Positions 1 through 5,582 of a stretch of 5,582 nt of DNA are shown one piece after another. Within the stretch, counting starts at the first letter, position 1, and the number at the start of each line of letters is the position of its first letter. Source of the DNA: Candidatus Poribacteria bacterium (GTDB lineage: Bacteria > Poribacteria > WGA-4E > WGA-3G); assembly GCA_009835515.1 (NCBI GenBank), contig VXXH01000022.1, positions 1 to 5,582 on the forward strand, given 5' to 3'. The translations under genes and the position numbers were made by a program. The notes under the pieces are model-generated. The model did no database searches. It saw only the letters and a program-made list of their open reading frames with translations, and was not told where the DNA came from.

Positions 1-26
1 AAATAGGATAGACTAAGGAGATAAAA

Positions 27-806
27 ATGCGAAAATTAATATTGATTGCTCTACTGACCTGTTCAATCGCTTGGATGCCACCACAAATTAGTATCGCTGA
101 AGTCGATCCAGAAACAGCTGTCGGTGTTTGGCTATTCGATGAGGGTGCTGGCAATGAAACGAAAGATGCCTCTGGAAACGACCATGATGGCACAATCAAC
201 GGTGCGAAATGGAAAGACGGTAAATTCGGGAAAGCACTTGAATTTGATGGTGGACAGTGGGTCTCAATTGAGTCAACACCAGAATTACAAGTCGGCGAAG
301 AACTTACGATGATGGCATGGTTTTTTGCCACAGATATTGGTGATTGGAGGCAACTCATAGCAAAAAGCGACGAATACCTCCTACGCATTGACCCACCCCA
401 GGAAGGCAACAGAATGTCATCATTTGTCAAGCCGGGGGGCAGTTGGGAACCGAGAGCCTCCGCAAATGTCCCTGATGAAGATACGTGGATCCACTTCGCA
501 GCGACTTACGACAGCAACGCGAAAAACGAGCATCTGGTTGTGTACGTGAATGGTGAACGGGCAGGCGTGAGCACACGCCCTGGAGATATTGCTGTAACGG
601 CAAATGCTGTTGAGATTGGTAGATGGGGTGGCGGTTCGTATTTTGTAGGTATTATTGATGAAGCCGCTATTTTTAATACCGTTCTCAGTGAAGACGACCT
701 GAAAGCCATCGCGGATAACGGGTTAGCGAAGGTACTTGGCGGGTTGGCTGTCGCGCCGACGAACAAACTCGCAACAACTTGGGCAACCCTTAAAGCAGAC
801 CGATAA
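27..806 (+). CDS. Exported LamG-like (concanavalin A-like lectin/glucanase fold) protein
   Basis: Predicted secreted protein of 259 residues. The start is supported by AAGGAG at 15-20, six bases before the ATG. Residues 1-24 form a Sec signal peptide: Arg-Lys, a hydrophobic stretch, then Ser-Ile-Ala with likely cleavage before Glu25. Cys12 is preceded by Leu-Leu-Thr, a poor lipobox, so a lipoprotein is unlikely. Residues of about 29-230 match the LamG_3 pattern: an opening VGVWLFDEG, a KFGKALEFDG segment, a WIHFAATYD strand, a VYVNGE strand, and a closing IIDEAAIFN followed by LSEDDLKAI. Such domains are beta-sandwiches that often bind carbohydrate or protein ligands; no catalytic residues can be assigned. 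The last 20 residues form a tail shared with the next gene product (KLATTW core at 247-252). The true ligand is unknown. The family call is confident; the role is not. Confidence 0.85.
   Translation: MRKLILIALLTCSIAWMPPQISIAEVDPETAVGVWLFDEGAGNETKDASGNDHDGTINGAKWKDGKFGKALEFDGGQWVSIESTPELQVGEELTMMAWFFATDIGDWRQLIAKSDEYLLRIDPPQEGNRMSSFVKPGGSWEPRASANVPDEDTWIHFAATYDSNAKNEHLVVYVNGERAGVSTRPGDIAVTANAVEIGRWGGGSYFVGIIDEAAIFNTVLSEDDLKAIADNGLAKVLGGLAVAPTNKLATTWATLKADR
744..803 (+). other. C-terminal KLATTW tail of the LamG-like protein
   Basis: Codons 240-259 encode a 20-residue tail following the LamG-like domain. It matches the last 20 residues of the protein encoded at 929-1663 at 11 positions, including an unbroken KLATTW followed two residues later by Leu-Lys. 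It lacks the hydrophobic helix and basic end of PEP-CTERM or sortase signals. Its function is unknown; a sorting, anchoring or partner-recognition tag is only a guess. Confidence 0.6.
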
Positions 807-870
807 CTTACAATCACGTGAAATGTGTCGTCTCACAATTCCAATATTTCCATTGAATCCTCTCCGTTTT

Positions 871-904
871 TTGTTAACTATAACATTACACACTATGTTA
901 TAAT
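871..904 (+). promoter_or_regulatory. Extended -10 promoter with overlapping inverted repeat
   Basis: TATAAT at 899-904 is a perfect sigma70-type -10 box, and TG at 896-897 with one spacer base makes it an extended -10. No good -35 sits at 16-18 bases, which extended -10 promoters tolerate. Transcription would start near 910-912, giving a leader of under 20 bases that is almost entirely the AAGGAGGT ribosome site at 917-924. An inverted repeat, TATAACAT (879-886) and ATGTTATA (895-902) around an 8-base loop, covers the -10. A further TGTTA at 872-876 faces TAACA at 881-885. This resembles operator half-sites, but the AT-rich context makes the regulatory reading tentative. Confidence 0.5.
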
Positions 905-928
905 GCCCTAAACCAAAAGGAGGTTATC

Positions 929-1663
929 ATGCGAATTACGATTTTTGTATGCGGAGTTCTGATATTCAGTCTCACTGGGGTGGTGTCTGCTGATGTATGG
1001 ACAGACCCTTTTGATGGTACCGAACTTGCTGAAGGGTGGGAATTCCGTGACCATAATGCTAAGAAAACGACGTTTGAAGTCAAAGACGGCTTCTTACAAA
1101 TGACAAATCCAGGGAATTGGGGGCACACAACCCCTGACAAACCGATGCTCGAACGAGAAGTTCCAAAAAGTGCCGCTAAGAATATAACGGTGAGTGGGAT
1201 TTTCTCCACTGAACCTGATAAACCCGCAGATGCATGGATCGGTATTTTCCTCTATAGCGATGAGGATTTGAACTATGCCTGCTTCCTGTTTGGCGGCGAA
1301 GCCAACCAACCTCAAAAAACGCTCATTGGGAGTATGGTTCAAGGCGGTTGGCAGGACAAAGGTCATTTCCAAACAGGCTTTGATGTCCCTCTTCATCTTA
1401 AGATTGTCAAAGAGGATGATCTATTCTCAGGCTACTACCGAGAGAGCGAAAAGGATGAGTGGGAACTCTCTGGCGGCAAAACGTGGAACCATAAATTCGA
1501 TGTAGAACGTGTTGGTATCGGTTTTATGAACAATTGGGGTGGTCAAACTGTTACATTTCTTGTGGATACGCTCTCCATTGACGGCGAAGGGATAGAGCCT
1601 TTCGCAGTCGATCCAGAAGGCAAATTGGCAACCACCTGGGGTCATCTCAAATCGAACCAATAA
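929..1663 (+). CDS. Exported beta-sandwich protein, DUF1080/DUF1349-like
   Basis: Predicted secreted protein of 244 residues. The ATG follows a strong ribosome site, AAGGAGGT at 917-924, by four bases. Residues 1-21 are a Sec signal peptide ending Val-Ser-Ala, with cleavage before Asp22. The mature start, with DPFDG and then a GWEF segment, followed by FEVKDGFLQM, AWIGIFLYS, LHLKIVKEDD and FSGYYRES, has the strand order typical of concanavalin A-like families such as DUF1080 (3-keto-disaccharide hydrolase-like) and DUF1349. I cannot separate these by eye, and no active site is evident. A NNWGGQTVTFLVD strand closes the domain near residues 198-210. The protein then ends in the same KLATTW tail as the upstream LamG-like protein (K232 to W237). 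The bodies of the two proteins are not obviously alike. It has its own promoter at 896-904, so it is probably transcribed independently of the gene at 27-806. Sugar binding or processing outside the cytoplasm is an inference. Confidence 0.8.
   Translation: MRITIFVCGVLIFSLTGVVSADVWTDPFDGTELAEGWEFRDHNAKKTTFEVKDGFLQMTNPGNWGHTTPDKPMLEREVPKSAAKNITVSGIFSTEPDKPADAWIGIFLYSDEDLNYACFLFGGEANQPQKTLIGSMVQGGWQDKGHFQTGFDVPLHLKIVKEDDLFSGYYRESEKDEWELSGGKTWNHKFDVERVGIGFMNNWGGQTVTFLVDTLSIDGEGIEPFAVDPEGKLATTWGHLKSNQ
1601..1660 (+). other. C-terminal KLATTW tail of the second secreted protein
   Basis: Codons 225-244 give the second copy of the shared tail, with KLATTW at residues 232-237 and Leu-Lys at 240-241. 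Three of the six KLATTW codons differ synonymously from the copy at 765-782 (CTC/TTG, ACA/ACC, ACT/ACC). The match is therefore kept at protein level and is not a recent DNA copy. No known sorting signal is recognised. Confidence 0.6.
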
Positions 1664-1682
1664 CCGTCAGCAAATTCAAAAT

Positions 1683-1716
1683 GGGGTGGTGTTAGCACTG
1701 CCCCTAAACCTGTTTT
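1683..1716 (+). terminator. GC-rich hairpin, possible weak terminator or attenuator
   Basis: GGGGTGGTG (1683-1691) pairs with CACTGCCCC (1696-1704) around a TTAG loop, giving nine pairs of which two are G-U. Only TTTT at 1713-1716 follows, eight bases past the stem, so the U-tract is short and displaced. The hairpin lies 20 bases after the stop codon of the gene ending at 1663 and 68 bases before the RND start. It may end that transcript partly, protect its 3' end, or modulate read-through into the pump gene. No convincing separate promoter was found between it and 1772. Confidence 0.4.
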
Positions 1717-1771
1717 CGCAAAAGACAACCGTGTAAAAGTAACATAAAGAACAAGGAGAAACGACACCGCT

Positions 1772-4700
1772 ATGTCCATTCCTAAAATGTCTGTGAACAA
1801 CCCGGTTTTAGCGAACATGTTGATGCTTATTATTATAATTTTCGGGTTGTACGCATGGATAAACCTACCACGAGAACTCACACCAGAAATCGCATTACAG
1901 AGCGCGACTGTGACGACGCTGTATCCGGGTGCCTCACCCGAAGAGGTCGAGAAACTCGTTTCTGCTCCTATTGAAGATGCCATTGAAGAGAACGTCAATA
2001 AAATCAATTTAATGCTTTCCAACTCTTCGGAGGGGAGATCTATCATCTCTGTCGATTTTGAAGAGATGAGCGATCGGGAATTCGACAAAGAACTTGAAAA
2101 CTTACGTACCGCTGTAGAACAGGTAAATGACCTTCCGGAAGAAATCTTAGAGGATCCGCAAGTTGTAGAACTTGATGTCTCCTCTGGTTTTCCGATGCTG
2201 ACAATTGTTGTCGGCGGCGACATAGCCGAATCGCAGATGCGGGACATCGCCGAGAACTTAAAAGACGAAATCTTAGATATTAAAAACGTTGCATCTGTCC
2301 GAATAGCGGGGCTCCGTGAAAGGGAAATTTGGATCGAGGTAGACCCTGATCGCTTGAAAGCATATCAACTGCCGATTGCAGGAGTTATCACAGCACTTGG
2401 GGCAAGCAATTTGAATCTGCCTGCTGGCACGATGGAACTCGGAAATACAGAGTTCATGGTCCGCACGATGGGCGAATTTTCAAATCCAGACACCATAGGC
2501 GAAACTATCATCGCCGTTCAACCCACAGGCACCCCACTCCGCCTTAGCGATGTCGCAACTGTCTCAGACACTTATGAAGAAGCGCGAACCTTATCACGAA
2601 TCAGTGGAAAACCTTCTATCAGTTTGAGTGTCCAAAAAAAGACGGAGGGTAACACGATCGCGTTAGTTGCCGTGCTCCGCGAATTGGTTGAAAAACGGAA
2701 AATCGACCTCCCCGAAGGTGCCGAATTGACAGCAGTTAACGACTACTCTGTTATTCTAAAGGAACGGTTAGGCATTTTGGAGACGAATGCTATTTTCGGT
2801 TTGATTCTCGTTGTGCTGATGCTTCTTCTCTTTATTGGTTGGCGAAATGCAGTGTTCGCTGCACTCGGGATACCGGTTGCGTTTATGGCGACCTTCTGGT
2901 TCATGTCTGTCGCGGGTTATACACTCAGCGGCGTCTCCCTGTTTGGACTCATCTTGGTCGTCGGGATTGTCGTTGACGACGCTATTGTCGTCATAGAAAA
3001 TATCTATCGGCACCTTGAGACAGGGGAATCCCCAAAAGTTGCCGCTATTCGCGGTGCGCAAGAAGTGGGTTGGCCGGTTATCGCCGCAAGTTTGACGACA
3101 ATCTGCGCATTCGGTCCCCTGATGTTCATGTCCGGTGTATCCGGTCAGTTTATGCGGATCGTTCCGATCATGGCAATTCTCGTCCTGATCGCATCCCTCT
3201 TTGAAGTCTTCGTAATTTTGCCTGCACACGTCTCTGAATGGGGAAAAGCCAAACTGCCGGAAGGACGTAGTAGGTTTGATCCCATCCGCCGCCGATCTCA
3301 GAGTGCTTTCACTCTAAGTGCCCGAATTACAGGTTTCTTTGTGTGGTTCGCCACCTTTTTTGACCTCATACGGAACCGATATGTTAGGATCCTAAAAGTA
3401 ACAATCCGATATCGGTATGCTTTTGTTGGAAGTGTCCTTCTCATCGGTTTGATCGCGTGCGTTGGCGCATTTTTGGTTCTCGACAAAGAACTTTTCCCGG
3501 GCGAAGATTTTCCGCAATTCTACGTCAAAGCCGAAATGCCCCCTTCTTACGGCATGCAAGAGACGACTGCTGTCATAGCACAAATTGAAGCAGCTGCGAA
3601 GACCCTTCCATCAAGTGAAGTCGCTGCGATTGTCAGTAATATCGGTATACATACACCGACTTCAGGACTCCTGGAAGGTGTTACTTATGGCTCCAATTTT
3701 GGTGAGGTCATCATTGAACTCACCCCCAAACGGCAACGGACCCGCGGCGTAGATGAAATCATTGCCTCAATGCGAAAGGAAACAGCAACTGTTAGCGGGA
3801 TAGAACAACTGAATTACATTACGCAAGAAGGTGGCCCTCCACAAGGGCAAGACGTGGAAGTCAAGGTAAAGGGGCCCCGATTTGAGCAATTGACTGCACT
3901 CGCTGAAGTCCTGAAAACCACTCTCACTCAAATGGATGGTGTTTACGACATCCGAGATGATTTTCGCACTGGCAAATCTGAACTCCGTATCTATCTGAAG
4001 CCTGAGAAAGCTTATCAATACGGGTTAACAACATTCCAAATTGCACAAACAGTTCGCACGGCTATTGAAGGTGCCAAAGCCACCACCTACCGAGAAGCGG
4101 ATGAAGCGATTGATGTCGTCGTCAAATACGAGGAAGATAGCCTAAAAAACATCGCGGAACTCAACAATTTATTGATTGCAACCCCTACGGGTGCTATTGT
4201 CCCGCTCAAAGATGTCGCCGACATTACAGAGGAGAAAGGGTATTCTGATATCCGTCGATTCGATGGGGAGCGGGCGATTACGGTTTCCGCATCCGTAGAT
4301 AGACAGAAAACAACGCCTTTCAAAGTGAATCAGGCGTTAATCAGCACATTCGCCAATGTGGAAACTTTGTACCCAGGATACCAACTCGATTTTCGAGGAC
4401 TTTTCGATGAGATTCGAGATTCTTTTGCGGAATTGTGGAAACTGTTTATCGTCGGTCTGCTGTTAATCTATGTCGTGTTGGGTGCACAATTTAAGTCGTT
4501 TATCCAACCGATTATTATTATGTTTGCCGTTCCGTTCGGTATGATAGGCGCGATGTTTGGACTACTCCTTTCTAATGCCACACTTAGTATGGTCGCCATG
4601 TTTGGTATCGTTGCACTCTCTGGGATTGTCGTCAACGATTCGATTGTGCTCATCGACTTCATCAACAAATACCGAGAACGCGGCTACAACAAATGGTATG

Positions 4701-4999
4701 CCATCCTGAAAGGTGGGAGTATCCGCTTGCGTCCGATTATCTTAACATCACTCACAACAATCTTCGGACTCATTCCGATGGCAGTTGGTCTCGGTGGTAA
4801 ATCGCCTATATGGATGCCGATGGCGTATACCATCATCTTCGGACTCTCCTTCGCAACCACGATGACGCTGTTTGTTATGCCTGCACTCTATGCAATCACA
4901 ACAGACCTACGCGGTCTCGTCCTGAAAAACCCAGAAGAACGGTTCCAAATCGTTTCAGATGAAGACCTGTTGGGTGCCGCAGTCCCAGCTGACGATTGA
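1772..4999 (+). CDS. RND efflux transporter permease subunit (AcrB/ACR_tran family)
   Basis: Inner-membrane pump subunit of 1075 residues (AcrB is 1049), expected to work as a trimer that exports substrates using the proton gradient. The start is set by AAGGAG at 1753-1758 (a long 13-base spacing) and an in-frame TAA at 1745-1747. The layout is the RND repeat: TM1 about 12-30, a periplasmic porter domain to about 335, TM2-TM6 about 340-481, a basic cytoplasmic linker, TM7 about 551-569, a second porter domain to about 885, and TM8-TM12 about 892-1050. TM4 carries the Asp pair D402-D403 (VVDDAIVVIEN), as in AcrB D407/D408, favouring the proton-coupled multidrug (HAE) type over CusA-like metal pumps. 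TM11 has RLRPIILTSL with R985 and T992 matching AcrB R971 and T978. In TM10 the AcrB K940 position is Asn955, followed by Asp956. Substrate is unknown. No adaptor or outer-membrane channel gene is adjacent in view. A close paralog follows at 5117. Confidence 0.95.
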   Translation: MSIPKMSVNNPVLANMLMLIIIIFGLYAWINLPRELTPEIALQSATVTTLYPGASPEEVEKLVSAPIEDAIEENVNKINLMLSNSSEGRSIISVDFEEMSDREFDKELENLRTAVEQVNDLPEEILEDPQVVELDVSSGFPMLTIVVGGDIAESQMRDIAENLKDEILDIKNVASVRIAGLREREIWIEVDPDRLKAYQLPIAGVITALGASNLNLPAGTMELGNTEFMVRTMGEFSNPDTIGETIIAVQPTGTPLRLSDVATVSDTYEEARTLSRISGKPSISLSVQKKTEGNTIALVAVLRELVEKRKIDLPEGAELTAVNDYSVILKERLGILETNAIFGLILVVLMLLLFIGWRNAVFAALGIPVAFMATFWFMSVAGYTLSGVSLFGLILVVGIVVDDAIVVIENIYRHLETGESPKVAAIRGAQEVGWPVIAASLTTICAFGPLMFMSGVSGQFMRIVPIMAILVLIASLFEVFVILPAHVSEWGKAKLPEGRSRFDPIRRRSQSAFTLSARITGFFVWFATFFDLIRNRYVRILKVTIRYRYAFVGSVLLIGLIACVGAFLVLDKELFPGEDFPQFYVKAEMPPSYGMQETTAVIAQIEAAAKTLPSSEVAAIVSNIGIHTPTSGLLEGVTYGSNFGEVIIELTPKRQRTRGVDEIIASMRKETATVSGIEQLNYITQEGGPPQGQDVEVKVKGPRFEQLTALAEVLKTTLTQMDGVYDIRDDFRTGKSELRIYLKPEKAYQYGLTTFQIAQTVRTAIEGAKATTYREADEAIDVVVKYEEDSLKNIAELNNLLIATPTGAIVPLKDVADITEEKGYSDIRRFDGERAITVSASVDRQKTTPFKVNQALISTFANVETLYPGYQLDFRGLFDEIRDSFAELWKLFIVGLLLIYVVLGAQFKSFIQPIIIMFAVPFGMIGAMFGLLLSNATLSMVAMFGIVALSGIVVNDSIVLIDFINKYRERGYNKWYAILKGGSIRLRPIILTSLTTIFGLIPMAVGLGGKSPIWMPMAYTIIFGLSFATTMTLFVMPALYAITTDLRGLVLKNPEERFQIVSDEDLLGAAVPADD

Positions 5000-5005
5000 G
5001 AAATG

Positions 5006-5044
5006 ATAAGGCGAGGTTTTCGGACCTCGTCTTATACAATTTTT
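5006..5044 (+). terminator. Rho-independent terminator after the first RND gene
   Basis: ATAAGGCGAGGT (5006-5017) pairs with ACCTCGTCTTAT (5024-5035): twelve pairs with one G-U. A further U-G pair (5018/5023) would close a UUCG tetraloop at 5019-5022. TTTTT at 5040-5044 follows after ACAA. The stem begins seven bases after the TGA at 4997-4999. This is a strong candidate to end the first RND transcript and insulates it from the second RND gene, 73 bases further on. Confidence 0.85.
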
Positions 5045-5116
5045 GCCTTTCTGAGATGAAATGTCTGTAGGTAAAACCCTAAATACCCAGATCCCACACA
5101 ATAAAATTCGATCACC

Positions 5117-5582
5117 ATGTCCATCCCCAAAATATCCGTGAATAACCCCGTTTTAGCGAATCTCCTGATGATTATAATCATCGTTTTTGGGTTGTACGCA
5201 TGGATGAATCTACCGCGGGAACTCACTCCAGAAGTCTCAGTACAGAGCGCAGTTGTGACAACGCTATACCCAGGAGCCTCCCCAGAAGAAGTTGAGATGC
5301 TTGTCACTGCTCCTATTGAAGATGATATTGAGGAGAACGTCAACAAAGTTGACCTATTGTTTTCTACCTCTTCAGAAGGACGTTCTGTTATCTTTGTCGA
5401 TTTTGAGGAGATAAGCGACCGGGATTTTGACAAGGAACTTGAAAACATACGCACCGCTGTTGAGCAGGTAAATGAGTTGCCAGAGGAGATTTTAGATAAT
5501 CCGAGGGTCCAAGAATTTGATATCTCGTTTGGTTTTCCTATTTTGACGATTGTTGTAGGTGGAAATATTGCGGAAACGCAGA
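5117..5582 (+). CDS. RND efflux transporter permease subunit, second tandem copy (5' part only)
   Basis: The reading frame is open from ATG at 5117 to the window edge, covering 155 complete codons. It matches the first RND protein (gene at 1772) without gaps, 122 of 155 residues identical by hand count. It covers the N-terminal cytoplasmic start (MSIPKISVNN), TM1 (about 12-30) and the first part of the porter domain, through the conserved LYPGASPEEVE segment to LTIVVGG. An in-frame TAA at 5102-5104, with no start codon between it and 5117, fixes the start. There is no recognisable Shine-Dalgarno sequence before it (AAATTCGATCACC), unlike the three upstream genes, which suggests weaker or different translation initiation. 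It lies past a strong terminator, so it needs its own promoter or read-through; TAAAAT at 5102-5107 is a possible but unsupported -10. Many codons differ synonymously from the first copy, so the duplication is not recent. Whether the full gene is intact cannot be seen. Confidence 0.9.
   Translation, partial: MSIPKISVNNPVLANLLMIIIIVFGLYAWMNLPRELTPEVSVQSAVVTTLYPGASPEEVEMLVTAPIEDDIEENVNKVDLLFSTSSEGRSVIFVDFEEISDRDFDKELENIRTAVEQVNELPEEILDNPRVQEFDISFGFPILTIVVGGNIAETQ

Noticed and set aside
54..65. Lipoprotein reading of the first secreted protein (Leu-Leu-Thr-Cys12)
   Set aside because: Threonine before the cysteine does not fit the lipobox, and a normal signal-peptidase I site, Ser-Ile-Ala, follows at residues 22-24.
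814..821. TCACGTGA perfect 8-base palindrome just after the first gene
   Set aside because: A palindrome of this length is fairly likely by chance in a gap of this size, and it is not near the -10 or paired with another copy.
807..870. Terminator for the LamG-like gene
   Set aside because: The only pairings found are 4-base arms (TGTG/CACA, GTGA/TCAC), and the T-run at 867-872 has no stem directly before it.
1711..1739. Promoter before the first RND gene (TGTTTT, then TAAAAG at 1734-1739)
   Set aside because: The -35 match is poor, the -10 lacks the final T and there is no extended -10; this is too weak to call.
1642..2247. Long antisense open frame opposite the start of the first RND gene, with a similar one at 5032-5454 opposite the second
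   Set aside because: The two antisense translations resemble each other only because the sense strands encode near-identical proteins. They are Ser-rich, low-complexity and lack a plausible start context.
2768..3229. 153-codon antisense open frame inside the first RND gene
   Set aside because: Its composition, rich in His, Asp, Asn and Cys, is what results from reading hydrophobic TM codons backwards; there is no ribosome site and it lies wholly inside a confident gene.

Overview
The window reads as ordinary bacterial chromosome with every gene on the + strand. It holds two secreted proteins with predicted concanavalin A-like folds, one complete RND-family efflux pump inner-membrane subunit, and the first 155 codons of a second, closely related RND gene that runs off the right edge. 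G+C looks a little under one half. Sec signal peptides and RND pumps indicate a diderm (Gram-negative type) bacterium. Exported LamG-type proteins ending in a short KLATTW-type tail recall, from memory, Candidatus Poribacteria and similar uncultured marine or sponge-associated bacteria. That placement is an inference and could be wrong.

Layout: 27-806 encodes an exported LamG_3-like protein. The 122-base gap after it carries an extended -10 promoter (TGTTATAAT) embedded in an inverted repeat. 929-1663 encodes a second exported, probably beta-sandwich protein. Its body does not resemble the first protein, but its last 20 residues do. The 108-base gap that follows has a GC-rich hairpin. 1772-4999 encodes a 1075-residue RND permease of the AcrB/ACR_tran type. 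A strong intrinsic terminator (5006-5044) follows it. 5117-5582 is the start of a paralogous RND permease, 122 of 155 residues identical to the first by hand count, with no gaps.

How the genes relate: the two RND genes are the clearest functional pair. They may be alternative pumps or subunits of a mixed trimer, as known for MdtB/MdtC. The terminator between them argues against simple co-transcription at equal level. No membrane-fusion adaptor and no TolC-type outer-membrane channel is visible, so these must lie elsewhere or beyond the right edge. Nothing shows that the two secreted proteins work with the pumps. They are merely co-directional, and the second has its own promoter.

I found no RNA genes, CRISPR arrays, insertion sequences or phage features. 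The points most worth a second look are the shared C-terminal tail on two otherwise unlike secreted proteins, the tandem RND duplication split by a terminator, and the replacement of the usual TM10 lysine by Asn-Asp in the pump. No convincing new system is present.
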